Shown here in pieces: positions 8,183 through 16,859 of a stretch of 64,000 nucleotides of DNA. The stretch lies in the NCBI GenBank assembly GCA_034003725.1, contig JAVEYB010000001.1, positions 456,641 through 520,640 of the forward strand, read 5' to 3'. The notes beneath the pieces were generated by a model, which worked only from the letters and a program-made list of their open reading frames with translations, had not been told where the DNA came from and did no database searches. The number at the start of each line of letters is the position of its first letter. Position 1 is the stretch's first letter. This DNA comes from Candidatus Zixiibacteriota bacterium. Its GTDB lineage: Bacteria > Zixibacteria > MSB-5A5 > GN15 > FEB-12. Made by a program: the position numbers and the translations under genes.

Positions 8183-9808
8183 ATGGGCAGACATGCAGGT
8201 CTATGCCTTACCGGAGTGGCGTTGATCCTGATGTGTTCATCGAACCTCGCAGCGCCTCTCGAACGGCCGGGTTCGACCGGCACGCTCGATAACCTCCTTA
8301 TCGATGATTCGACCTGGATCGCCGCCAACGACGTCCTGATTTTCGCAGGCAACACCGGAATATTGGCTCGCGATCGCACAGGCACGTTTGGCTGGGATGC
8401 GGGGTTTTTCTACCCGTTCACGGCGGTCGACGACATCATCAACGGCATAAATACGAAAACGGTGATGTATGCAGCCGGGGTGTGGGTCGGCGGACGGGTC
8501 AATGATTCGATCCGCATCAGCATGAGTCAATACAGCTCGGAATATTGGCCGGGACCGATGATAAACGGTTCGTTTGACACAAACGCCGTCGACGACGCCG
8601 GCTACCGCGTCTACTCGCTGTATGCCGACAGCCTCGCCGGCAACCCCAATCAGTCGTACCTGAACTGGCCGACCGACCAGGGGGCGCCGGTGGACGGCGA
8701 CGGTAACCCGGCGATGCGGGGCGATCAGTTGCTGTGGGCGGTGTTTAATGACGCCAATCCGGATCAGCATGGCGTCCTCGGCGGCGACACCGACCCGCTT
8801 GGAATCGAGATCCGTCAGATGATCTGGGGGGCGGATAATCCGGATCAAACGACTGCCGTGTTCGTGCAGTACACGATGCTCAATCACGGGTCAAACGTGA
8901 TCGACAGCTGTTTCGTGGTTTTCTGGACCGATCCGGATCTGGGCTGGGCCGGTGATGACCTTATCGGATGCGACAGTGTCGACAACATCTTTTACTGCTA
9001 CAACGGTGATGCGGAGGACGATCTTGCCAACGGCGGCTACGGCATGCAGCCACCAGCGGTTGGCGTCAAACTGCTGGCCGGACCGCTGGTCCCGTCGCCG
9101 GGCGACACGGCGATCTTCGACCGCACTCTCGTGCCCGACTACCGCAATCTGGATCTGTACTCCGTTGTAACGTATCCGACGGGAGGCGATCCGGCCGTCG
9201 TTGCGGAATCATGGAATGTCGTTCGTGGACTCAATGTCAACGGAACGACGAAGATCAACCCCGTCTCCGGGCTGCCGTCACGCATGTGGATGACGGGTGA
9301 CCCGGTCGGCGGGACAGGCTGGCTCGATACGGCGCCTGCCGATCGTGTCATGATGGCCGCCGTGGGACCGTTCACATTCAACCCCGGTGACAGTCAGTTT
9401 GTACTGCTCAAGATAGCCGTCGGCCAGGGGACCAATCACCTGTCATCGATCACGGATCTTCGCGCGGTCCTGAACAACCCTGCGGGGACACCGACTGGAG
9501 TCGGGGACGACCCACGCGTGTCCCTGCCGCTCTCGGCGTCGCTGGAGCAAAACTACCCCAACCCCTTCAACCCGTCGACCGTCATCAGATACACACTACC
9601 TGTGCAGTCGGATGCCCGTCTCACAGTATACAACGTCCTCGGACAGGAAGTGGCGACGCTGGTCGACAGGAATCAGCCGGCGGGCACGCACAGTGTCATC
9701 TGGAACGGTTGTGACTCACGCGGGATGCCTGTCGCAAGCGGCGTCTACTATTACCGGCTCTCTACGGAAGCTTTCAGCGACGCGCGCAAGATGGTGCTCA
9801 TTCGCTGA
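8183..9808 (+). CDS. Secreted protein with FCB sorting C-terminus (short paralogue)
   Basis: 541 residues, a tandem paralogue of the upstream gene 40 bases away and probably co-transcribed. Signal peptide about 1-23; shared blocks include 'NTGILARDRTGTFGWDAGFFYPF', 'SYLNWPTDQGAPVDGDGNPAM' and 'WAGDDLIGCDS'; the C-terminus has 'LEQNYPNPFNPSTVIRYTLP', 'YNVLGQEVATLVDRNQPAG' and 'SGVYYYRLSTE'. Two Asp-rich 'TDPDLGWAGDD'-like loops may bind metal (inference). It lacks the central insertion of its neighbour. Function unknown; export across both membranes is implied by the tail. Confidence 0.85.
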   Translation: MGRHAGLCLTGVALILMCSSNLAAPLERPGSTGTLDNLLIDDSTWIAANDVLIFAGNTGILARDRTGTFGWDAGFFYPFTAVDDIINGINTKTVMYAAGVWVGGRVNDSIRISMSQYSSEYWPGPMINGSFDTNAVDDAGYRVYSLYADSLAGNPNQSYLNWPTDQGAPVDGDGNPAMRGDQLLWAVFNDANPDQHGVLGGDTDPLGIEIRQMIWGADNPDQTTAVFVQYTMLNHGSNVIDSCFVVFWTDPDLGWAGDDLIGCDSVDNIFYCYNGDAEDDLANGGYGMQPPAVGVKLLAGPLVPSPGDTAIFDRTLVPDYRNLDLYSVVTYPTGGDPAVVAESWNVVRGLNVNGTTKINPVSGLPSRMWMTGDPVGGTGWLDTAPADRVMMAAVGPFTFNPGDSQFVLLKIAVGQGTNHLSSITDLRAVLNNPAGTPTGVGDDPRVSLPLSASLEQNYPNPFNPSTVIRYTLPVQSDARLTVYNVLGQEVATLVDRNQPAGTHSVIWNGCDSRGMPVASGVYYYRLSTEAFSDARKMVLIR

Positions 9809-9820
9809 CCGTGCGAGCAT

Positions 9821-9849
9821 AAAAAAGGGCGAGTGAGACCACTCGCCCT
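9821..9849 (-). terminator. Rho-independent terminator of the HtrA operon
   Basis: On the minus strand a 10-bp perfect stem AGGGCGAGTG / CACTCGCCCT (9826-9835 with 9840-9849) with loop of four is followed by T6 (complement of 9821-9826). It ends the PDZ gene and sits between convergent transcription units. Confidence 0.88.
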
Positions 9850-9870
9850 GAGTCATGGATGTGTTCCTGC

Positions 9871-11304
9871 TTACTGAGTTTTGACGTTGACGAACATCGT
9901 CTTGTTGTTACGCCAGACGAAAAACACGATCTCGGCGGGGTCGTCCTTCAGCTTATCCTCGAGCGCACCGCGCGCGTCATCGACCGACATTACGTCGGCG
10001 CCGCCGACTCGCTGTATTACATCGCCGAGGCGCAGCCCGCCGATATTGGCCAGCCCGCCCGGTTCGAGTTCTGACACCACGACACCGGTCAGCGATTCCG
10101 GCTCGACATTAAACATCATGTAGTCGGTGAAGACGAGGTCGCGGACTTTGAATTCCAGCTTCTTGTTTTCATACTCATCGGCGTCGGTGGCGGCGATCGG
10201 CGCGTTGCTCAGGACCGCCGTCAGGCTGACGGTGTCAATCCCCTCGTCGCCGGGTCGCACCACGGTAAATTCAACCGGCGTGCCTGGGCCCATCTCCGAG
10301 ATTCGTCGCTGAAACACGGGCAGTCTCTCCTCGGCATCGACCTCGATCGCCTGGCCGTTGACTTCGATAAGGATATCTCCGACTTTCAGCCCTGCCGAGT
10401 GAGCCGGCGATCCCGTAAGCACTTCGTTGACGATGATACCGCCGTCGGCTTCAACCGCAAAAAACTCCCGAATATCTTTGGTCAGTGCCTGCAGTGTAAT
10501 GCCGAGCCAGCCGCGCTCGATTTTGCCCTTGACGGGCGGATCGGCCACCAGCGCGGCGATCTTTTCGGCGCCGATCAGACCCATGATGGGGAAATCGTCC
10601 CCCCCAAACGAATCCATCCCGCCTTCAGAGGCGCCGGCCGGATCGGGGAGCGTGCCCAGCACACCGAGCGGTGTCAGGCTCTGGTCGAACAGCACCGAGG
10701 TCAGCTCGTGCGGTCCGAATCCGACAATCATGGGAAACGATTCGGGTATCTCGATCAGTGCCGACACCATGCCGATGTCGGCTGAAATGCGGGGCGTGAC
10801 AAACTCCGGAAGCAGGAAGTAGAGCGCCACCCAGCTGCCGACGGTCAGCCTGGTCGATTTGCTGAAGCTCACGAACGGGAATTCGGTTTGCGCGGAGTCG
10901 ACGATTCGCGCGAAACCGATCTTGGTGTACCGGTCGTTGCCGATATACTCACCCTGGTAGGTTCGGGAGCCGTCCAGCGTCTTGAATTCGATTCGCGTGG
11001 GGGTGGACTTGATTGAGAACGACGAGAAGGAGCTGAACGGGTCCGACAGATCCAGCGATGAACCGTCAAACAGCACGAGGCCGTCCTTGCGGACGATCGT
11101 CGCCAGCAGACGTATCTCCTGCTCGGTTGTCTGCATGCCGAACGACAGCTCGAGCTTCATTTCCATGATGAGCGTATACTGCTCGACTTGTTTTTTCAGC
11201 TTTTCGAAGTCGAAATCCGTCGTAATAGCTCCTGAAGCGCCGGGGGATGCCACAAGCCCCAGCAGGAGTACGCCGAACGCCCACAGCAACCGCCTAGCCT
11301 TCAA
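9871..11304 (-). CDS. Degenerate HtrA-like protein with two PDZ domains
   Basis: 477 residues: signal peptide (1-25), an HtrA-like trypsin fold region (about 30-240), then PDZ 1 ('GWLGITLQALTKDIREFF', 'AHSAGLKVGDILIEVNG') and PDZ 2 ('GVVVSELEPGGLANIGGLRLGDVIQRVGG'). Next to the active protease upstream its layout is the same, but where the catalytic His and Ser should be I read 'ATIVRKDGLVLFDG' and 'FDQSLTPLGVL', so both appear lost. It is likely a non-catalytic, substrate-binding partner. Start: TTG 11304 with AGGAGG six bases upstream and a clean signal peptide; ATG 11319 is in frame but has a poor ribosome site. The start overlaps the end of the HtrA gene by 11 bases, so translation is coupled. 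Confidence 0.85.
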   Translation of the reverse strand: MKARRLLWAFGVLLLGLVASPGASGAITTDFDFEKLKKQVEQYTLIMEMKLELSFGMQTTEQEIRLLATIVRKDGLVLFDGSSLDLSDPFSSFSSFSIKSTPTRIEFKTLDGSRTYQGEYIGNDRYTKIGFARIVDSAQTEFPFVSFSKSTRLTVGSWVALYFLLPEFVTPRISADIGMVSALIEIPESFPMIVGFGPHELTSVLFDQSLTPLGVLGTLPDPAGASEGGMDSFGGDDFPIMGLIGAEKIAALVADPPVKGKIERGWLGITLQALTKDIREFFAVEADGGIIVNEVLTGSPAHSAGLKVGDILIEVNGQAIEVDAEERLPVFQRRISEMGPGTPVEFTVVRPGDEGIDTVSLTAVLSNAPIAATDADEYENKKLEFKVRDLVFTDYMMFNVEPESLTGVVVSELEPGGLANIGGLRLGDVIQRVGGADVMSVDDARGALEDKLKDDPAEIVFFVWRNNKTMFVNVKTQ

Positions 11305-12664
11305 GTCGCACCTCCTCATCTTTATCCAGATTAAGTACCACAAGCCGCACGGCGCCTCCGCGTCGAGTCGTCAGCAGTATCTTGCCGGTGACGTCCGCGA
11401 GCTCACCGTAGCGCGTGATGAACTCACCCAGATCCTGTACCGGCGTCTTGTTGAGATGCGTGATGACGTCTCCGGACCGCAGCCCTCCGAGATCCGCCGA
11501 ACTCACGCGTTTGACGCCTGTCACGTAGACACCGATCGAATCGCGAAGCTGGTTGTCGATCTGCATCTGTCTGGTAATGCCCTTGACGGTGAATCCCCAC
11601 GAGGTCACGTCGAAATCTTCCCCCTGCAAATCACCGAGTTCGCGGGTTGCCAGTGTGAACGAATACTCCTGCTCGCCACGCAAGACGGTCAAGCGGACAT
11701 CGCTGCCGGGCGGACGCGAGGCGATGTTGTTGTAAAACACGGGCAGCTCTTCAAGGAAACGGGCCGATACCGGCACACCGTCGACGGCAAGAATGATGTC
11801 ACCCGCCGTGATGTGCGCGTCCTCGGCAGGAGATCCGGGATCGATCGACGATACCAGTACCCCGCGATTGCGCCCCGATCCGAAATAATCTTCGAGTTCC
11901 TGCAGCGCCTGGCAATGTACGCCGATCCAGCTGCGGTGCACTTTTCCGTCGGCGATAATCGCGCTGGTCACCGCCTTGACGATATTGATGGGGATGGCGA
12001 AACCGATGTTGTTGGCGAACAGTGTGGCGCGGGAATTAATCCCAATCACGCGGCCATCCAAATCCACCAGCGGTCCACCGGAATTGCCAGGGTTGATGGC
12101 CGCATCCGTCTGGATCCACAGATTGTACCGGCCGGTTCGTTCACCGCTGGGCAGGCGAACATCGGAACTGAAATACCGATCCTTCGTGGAAACGACTCCC
12201 GACGATACCGACCGCGACAGCGACAACGGCGATCCCATTGCCAGCACCTGCTGTCCGACCTGGACGGAATCCGAGTCGCCGAACGCGGCGACCGGAATTG
12301 CGCCGGTGTGATTGCTCAGGTCAAGTTTGATGACAGCGATATCGGTCGGCGGATCGCCGCCGATGTACTCGGCCTGCACCTGTTCTTTGTCCCATAGAGT
12401 GCAAATGATCCGTACCGCCTTGCCGGCTACGTGATAATTGGTGACGACATAACCGTCGGGATGGAAGATGACGCCCGAGCCAATGACCGCCTGTTTTTTC
12501 AGTTCGCCGGTGTTGTAGTCCTTCACTACCGGCTGGATATGCACGAGGGCCGGATACACCCGGTCCCGGGCGCGGTAGATGCGTTCCTGCGTCGTCTGCG
12601 ACCAAGCCTGTCCGACGATCAGCAGAGTCGTTGCCAGTAGGGTCATCGCAAAAGCACGTTTCAT
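11294..12664 (-). CDS. HtrA/DegP-type periplasmic serine protease with two PDZ domains
   Basis: 456 residues. Signal peptide about 1-22; trypsin-like domain with catalytic triad His78 ('VVTNYHVAG'), Asp108 ('TDIAVIKLD') and Ser195 ('NPGNSGGPLVD'); PDZ 1 at about 255-345 ('GVLVSSIDPGSPAEDAHITAGDIILAVDG') and PDZ 2 at about 365-450. Family members degrade or refold damaged envelope proteins, with the PDZ domains recognising C-termini. Followed by an overlapping inactive paralogue. A terminator-like hairpin lies upstream at 12808-12841, so this pair may have its own promoter or depend on read-through from the sigma-factor unit. Confidence 0.93.
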   Translation of the reverse strand: MKRAFAMTLLATTLLIVGQAWSQTTQERIYRARDRVYPALVHIQPVVKDYNTGELKKQAVIGSGVIFHPDGYVVTNYHVAGKAVRIICTLWDKEQVQAEYIGGDPPTDIAVIKLDLSNHTGAIPVAAFGDSDSVQVGQQVLAMGSPLSLSRSVSSGVVSTKDRYFSSDVRLPSGERTGRYNLWIQTDAAINPGNSGGPLVDLDGRVIGINSRATLFANNIGFAIPINIVKAVTSAIIADGKVHRSWIGVHCQALQELEDYFGSGRNRGVLVSSIDPGSPAEDAHITAGDIILAVDGVPVSARFLEELPVFYNNIASRPPGSDVRLTVLRGEQEYSFTLATRELGDLQGEDFDVTSWGFTVKGITRQMQIDNQLRDSIGVYVTGVKRVSSADLGGLRSGDVITHLNKTPVQDLGEFITRYGELADVTGKILLTTRRGGAVRLVVLNLDKDEEVRLEG

Positions 12665-12807
12665 GTCGTCTCCTTACGGGTCAGCCTATCGCCTTATAAC
12701 GCCGGAAGATCGGATTGGTTCGCCGCTACGCGGACGACCGGTTTCTTCAGTATAGAATCGTGCCGGCAGGACGCACAAGCATTGAAATCGGCCGCAATCG
12801 GCCGATA

Positions 12808-12841
12808 GAAAAAGCCGTCCGGCGCCGGCACCGGGCGGCTT
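12808..12841 (-). terminator. Terminator-like hairpin between the DUF4097 gene and htrA
   Basis: Minus strand: AAGCCGCCCGG pairs with CCGGACGGCTT (12831-12841 with 12812-12822) with one C/A mismatch and an 8-base loop, followed by TTTTTC. It falls 27 bases after the DUF4097 stop and would end, or attenuate, transcription before htrA. Confidence 0.65.
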
Positions 12842-12867
12842 GCTCACATCTGGCAGATGACCGGCCC

Positions 12868-13725
12868 CTAGCGAGCCCTGATGTCTATCGAACCCATCCC
12901 CACATCGAGTCGAAGGGTCAATTTGGCTGCGGCCTTCTCGAATCCCGCGGACTCCCAGACCCCGGACGAGACCTTTTCGAGATCGAGATCGTCGAAATCG
13001 ATCGATGTGAACCAGCCGCTGTCGTCGCTTTCGATCCGCAGCGCCAGGCCCTCGGGGACGACGATGTCGGCGGAACCCATGCCGATGTCGAAGTCGGCGA
13101 CTGATTCGCCTTTCCATTCACCGCGCAAGTCGACATCGACCGAGGCCGCGCCGCAGTCGAAGCTCAGGTACTCGCAATTGGCGTTGCCGAGCATATTGAA
13201 TTCCACCGAGGACGCGCCGACATCGACAGTCATTTCACGCATGCGCTCGGGATTAGGCTTGGAGAACTCGATAAGTCCCGAGGCTGCGCCGACATCCAGC
13301 GAAACTTCGGTCAGCGGCATGCCGCCGAAATCGATCTCGGCGTCACACGCGCCGATATCGAAGTGCACTTCTGCGGGGAGTTTCTCCGAGAGTGTCAATT
13401 CCCAGCTGTTTTCGATACGGTCGACTTTTCCCCGCTTGGTGATCTCGCTCTCCAGAAGCAGTTCTCCCACTCCATTCTGTACGTCGTAGGTCACCGAGTA
13501 ATCCACCTTGTCGGGCTCATAGGATACGTCGAGTACCGCCGCCTCAGGGATGTCGGCAGCCCGAATGAACAGCTCTCCGGCGCCGAAATCGCATTCGACA
13601 TACAGCGACTTGGCGTCTTTGACGTCCACGCGTTCCGTGGCGCGCTCGATCGGCCCCGCTGTCGCCGCCGCCACGATCACCAGTACCAACACACCCGCAG
13701 CAAAGCCCTGTTTCCCTGTCCTCAT
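12868..13725 (-). CDS. DUF4097-type secreted adhesin-like protein
   Basis: 285 residues. Signal peptide about 1-23 ('GVLVLVIVAAATAGPIE'), then repeated short strands such as 'VSLDVGAASGLIEFSKP', 'MTVDVGASSVEFNMLG', 'YLSFDCGAASVDVDL' and 'DFDIGMGSADIVVPEG', a parallel beta-solenoid pattern of the DUF4097/LiaF-C type. Repeats spaced about 22 residues carry 'D(I/V/C)G(A/M)' turns. ATG 13725 has GGGAGG upstream; the open frame extends upstream without a ribosome site. The role of the family is poorly known; members sit next to sigma/anti-sigma and phage-shock genes, consistent with an envelope-stress link here. Confidence 0.8.
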   Translation of the reverse strand: MRTGKQGFAAGVLVLVIVAAATAGPIERATERVDVKDAKSLYVECDFGAGELFIRAADIPEAAVLDVSYEPDKVDYSVTYDVQNGVGELLLESEITKRGKVDRIENSWELTLSEKLPAEVHFDIGACDAEIDFGGMPLTEVSLDVGAASGLIEFSKPNPERMREMTVDVGASSVEFNMLGNANCEYLSFDCGAASVDVDLRGEWKGESVADFDIGMGSADIVVPEGLALRIESDDSGWFTSIDFDDLDLEKVSSGVWESAGFEKAAAKLTLRLDVGMGSIDIRAR

Positions 13726-13784
13726 GCCAATACCTCCCATTTCGTGAATGTGCGATTCCTCCCCTAGAGATACGGAAAGACGGC

Positions 13785-15137
13785 TCATTCGTTTCCTGAA
13801 GATAGCGGAGATGATCCCGGCCGATGCGATGGTGGGGGGGTCGGGGGCGGTCCCATCACCGGCGGCGCCTTGGGAATCGGCGGCGGGGCGGGCGAGGTAT
13901 CGGCCTGACCCGCCTGGCGGTCGCCATACGCCACATACGGCCGGAAACCGAATCGCGTCAGAAATGCCGCGCCCAGCCCGGTGCACACCGGATACAGACT
14001 GCCGACCGTCACCAGCACCAGTAAAACCGTGCCGATCGTCGTTGACGTCGGATCCGAGGAACCCAGAAGATACGCGACCAGCAGCCAGACCGCGGCAAAC
14101 ATGGTGACTCCCAGCAGTGATTGAAACATCAACGATTGCTTGCGACCGAACAGCCGGAGCATCAGACGGTTAATGACCCGGTTACCGAACGTAATCACCC
14201 CGAGGGAAATGGCAATCAGGTAGGCAAACGGAATAGCGATGGTAACGACGATGCCGATAATGGTCACCGCAAAGACGGCCATTGCCGGTCCCATAAGCAG
14301 CAACAACAGCAGTCCAAGCCAGAAACTCCGCAACTGGTAGCTGCTCACGCAGCCCTGGATATTCCGGAACTGACGCGGCGCCAGCGACACGAGCACGAAC
14401 GTAAACACCAGCCAGAAGACAAAAACGCCGAAGACTACCCACATGTACTGGGCTGAAAGGTCATGCAGGACACTCATCGGGTTGCTGGTTTCCGTCAGCG
14501 CGCCGAGGACGATTCCACCCGCCTCGACATCGATTTCCGGCGCATAGATGCTGCCATCGACCCGCCCGTGCGGCGTTACGAGCACCCGCTGCAGCGAGCG
14601 AATGTTCCCTCTCACCCAGCCCTGCACTACCACTCGCCCGGTGGCGTTGATATCCCCCTCGACAAACTGTTCGTAGCCGACATTTATGTAGGAGGCCACC
14701 GGTTTCACTTCGAGCCGTTCCGTGCACCGTTGCTCGACCGGCATTCCCACATCGGTGGGTCGTATATCGCTTCCGGGCAGCTCACCCTCCACGAATTCGT
14801 CGGTCTGAAAGTCGTAGCTCCACCGGTTGCCGAGCGTATCGTAGGCGATAACACCTTCAGGTGACAGCTCGATTTCGTTGAAGAGGATATCTCCCGGCTG
14901 AGCGCGACGGGGACCGACGCTGTCATCGGATATCGGCACCGAGGTTTCGGCCGGGGCGAAAGGTGTAATCGAAACGGAATCGGAGGAGTCAGCGGAGAAA
15001 GGCCCGGTGGATTGGCGGTCACTGGCGGGCGCTGAGGGCGAGTCTTCACCTTGCGCCGGAGCGGAGAGGACCGCTGCCGCCAACAGGCAAACGCCAGCAG
15101 CGATTGGCAGCAGTTTGCGCGATACATCCTGCATCAT
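13785..15137 (-). CDS. Bactofilin-like polymer-forming domain fused to a multi-span membrane domain
   Basis: 450 residues. Signal peptide-like N-terminus, a low-complexity Ser/Pro-rich region, a soluble part, then at about 160-225 strands of the bactofilin (DUF583) type ('EGDINATGRVVVQGWVRGNI', 'GRVDGSIYAPEIDVEAGG'). Four or five membrane helices follow (about 240-395), then a Pro-rich tail ('APPPIPKAPPVMGPPPTPPP'). With an N-terminal signal the polymer domain would face the periplasm, unlike classical cytosolic bactofilins. ATG 15137 has GGGA seven bases before. Flanked by two DUF4097 genes on the same strand. Confidence 0.75.
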   Translation of the reverse strand: MMQDVSRKLLPIAAGVCLLAAAVLSAPAQGEDSPSAPASDRQSTGPFSADSSDSVSITPFAPAETSVPISDDSVGPRRAQPGDILFNEIELSPEGVIAYDTLGNRWSYDFQTDEFVEGELPGSDIRPTDVGMPVEQRCTERLEVKPVASYINVGYEQFVEGDINATGRVVVQGWVRGNIRSLQRVLVTPHGRVDGSIYAPEIDVEAGGIVLGALTETSNPMSVLHDLSAQYMWVVFGVFVFWLVFTFVLVSLAPRQFRNIQGCVSSYQLRSFWLGLLLLLLMGPAMAVFAVTIIGIVVTIAIPFAYLIAISLGVITFGNRVINRLMLRLFGRKQSLMFQSLLGVTMFAAVWLLVAYLLGSSDPTSTTIGTVLLVLVTVGSLYPVCTGLGAAFLTRFGFRPYVAYGDRQAGQADTSPAPPPIPKAPPVMGPPPTPPPSHRPGSSPLSSGNE

Positions 15138-15183
15138 GGTCACATCCCATGCGACCCGCGCGGGGGCTCTCCCGGTCGGTCGA

Positions 15184-16143
15184 CTAGAATTGGGCGACCG
15201 TCACGTCGCCCGACCCCGAAATGAGGTTCACTTTTACGCCTCCGACTCCAAAGCGGCCAACAACTCCCTGGCGAGAATACTTCTCGATCGATACGGGAAC
15301 GTCGGTTTGGATTTCTCCCATGTCGGACGCGATGTGTAACAGCCCCGATGCCGTTACCGGCACGAGGAATTCGATATTACCTGATTGAGTTTCGACGAAA
15401 TAGTCGCGATTGCTTTCCAGATTCGTGCGAATCGTCACATCGCCGGTCCGTGTCACGATGTCCAGCGAACCGGTCTCCTGCTGGATATCAATCGAAGCCG
15501 CCAGCGACTTCACCCGGATATCTCCGTCTACCCATTTCAGTGCTATCTCGCCGAGGGGTTGGCGGACTTCCACCGGCCCGAATAACAGCTCACCGTGTGT
15601 CGAACCCGCGCCGTTGTCGACCGCGATCGCCCCTTCCAGGGTGTTTAACTGTATCGCGGCGTCAGACGACGCAATGGTCACCGAACCGGTCAGGTTGCTG
15701 ACACTGATCGGGCCGGCCGCACTGGTAATCACAACGTCGGTGTATTCGGGAACTCTGATCACGTAATCGACCTGCCCTTCGGCGATCCGGCTGCCGTTTC
15801 CGATCAATTTGTCCCAGAACGAGGGGTCATAGTCGGCGATCTTCCGGTACGCGGTCGTAATCTCGATGCCGTCGTCCGTTTCCTGCGTCTTAATGGAGAT
15901 GTGATCGGCGATCACCGCGGCCTGGTCCATGCCAACGGCATCGACGAGCTTCACTGCCTGCACGTCGACGACGTCGGACGGTTCTCCGGTGACCGTGACG
16001 CTCCCGGAAACCGTCGTCAGCGACAAAACGACGCGGCCGTTGACCTGGTACGTCTCGTGCTGAGTGAACCGGTATTGCTTGGCACTAGCCGGGGCGGCTG
16101 CCAGGACGAACGCCAGCAGGATGGAAGTATATACACAGCGCAT
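15184..16143 (-). CDS. DUF4097-type secreted protein next to the ECF sigma gene
   Basis: 319 residues. Signal peptide about 1-22 ('ILLAFVLAAAPASA'). The body has the short alternating strands of DUF4097: 'LSLTTVSGSVTVTGEPSDVV', 'ITSAAGPISVSNLTGSVTI', 'SLAASIDIQQETGSLDIVTR', 'VETQSGNIEFLVP', 'LISGSGDVTVAQF'. It lies 29 bases after the sigma factor stop and is probably co-transcribed. It takes the place where an anti-sigma factor would normally be, but shows no zinc-finger anti-sigma motif and no membrane helix besides the signal. Function unknown; an envelope scaffold or sensor is inference. Confidence 0.8.
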   Translation of the reverse strand: MRCVYTSILLAFVLAAAPASAKQYRFTQHETYQVNGRVVLSLTTVSGSVTVTGEPSDVVDVQAVKLVDAVGMDQAAVIADHISIKTQETDDGIEITTAYRKIADYDPSFWDKLIGNGSRIAEGQVDYVIRVPEYTDVVITSAAGPISVSNLTGSVTIASSDAAIQLNTLEGAIAVDNGAGSTHGELLFGPVEVRQPLGEIALKWVDGDIRVKSLAASIDIQQETGSLDIVTRTGDVTIRTNLESNRDYFVETQSGNIEFLVPVTASGLLHIASDMGEIQTDVPVSIEKYSRQGVVGRFGVGGVKVNLISGSGDVTVAQF

Positions 16144-16172
16144 GCTCACCAGTCCTGAAACCGGCCGATCGT

Positions 16173-16733
16173 TTACAGGTGTCGAAGTTTCTTTTTGAGC
16201 AACTCTCGGGCACGGAAAATCCGTGCCTTGACCGTACCGACCGGTATACCAAGTAAATCGGCGATTTCCTCGTAGGATTTATCTTCCTTGTGCCGGAAGA
16301 CGATTACCTCCCGGTACTTTTTCGGCAGCGAATCGATTGCCTCCTCGATACTGAACCGTTGTTCCTTGCGGACCAGATCGCGCTCCGGATGGTACGAATA
16401 GTCCGGCACTTCGATCTCCAGGGTCCCGTCATGGGTCTCCATGGGCCGATCCAGCGACAACGCCTGAATCCGGCGCTTGCGGAGGTAATCGATCGAGGCG
16501 TTGGCGGCGATTTTATACAGCCAGGTCGAGAACCGGTACTCGGAGCGATAACTGGCAAGCGACGAAAACGCCTTCATAAAGGTCTCTTGAACGAGGTCGG
16601 CCGCGGCATCGTCATTGCGGACTATCTTATTGATAATATGAAAGATAGCCGCCTTGTGCTGATTCACGAGGGCGGTGTAGGCCTTCTGGTCGCCCGCCAG
16701 GGCGCTGGCAATAAGTTTCTCGTCGTCGTGCAA
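16173..16733 (-). CDS. ECF (group IV, RpoE-type) RNA polymerase sigma factor
   Basis: 186 residues. Region 2 spans about 10-80 ('DLVQETFMKAFSSLASYRSEYRFSTWLYKIAANASIDYLRKR'-like block, read in pieces) and region 4 about 125-180 ('LPKKYREVIVFRHKEDKSYEEI' then the helix-turn-helix 'LLGIPVGTVKARIFRARELL'). Start is a TTG at 16733 with AGAAGG six bases upstream. It heads a minus-strand run of two DUF4097 genes, a bactofilin-like gene and the HtrA pair, which suggests it controls an envelope response and perhaps its own unit. No zf-HC2 anti-sigma gene is adjacent. Confidence 0.92.
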   Translation of the reverse strand: MHDDEKLIASALAGDQKAYTALVNQHKAAIFHIINKIVRNDDAAADLVQETFMKAFSSLASYRSEYRFSTWLYKIAANASIDYLRKRRIQALSLDRPMETHDGTLEIEVPDYSYHPERDLVRKEQRFSIEEAIDSLPKKYREVIVFRHKEDKSYEEIADLLGIPVGTVKARIFRARELLKKKLRHL

Positions 16734-16859
16734 GAAAGACCTTCTTCAGATACGGCGCGTCGTTTCCCGGGGTTTCAACTGCCGGGCCAATATAACTATC
16801 TGCACCGCATGAATAAATGAAAAATCCGCTCCCGTCACGGCGGAGCCGAAATATCCTTG

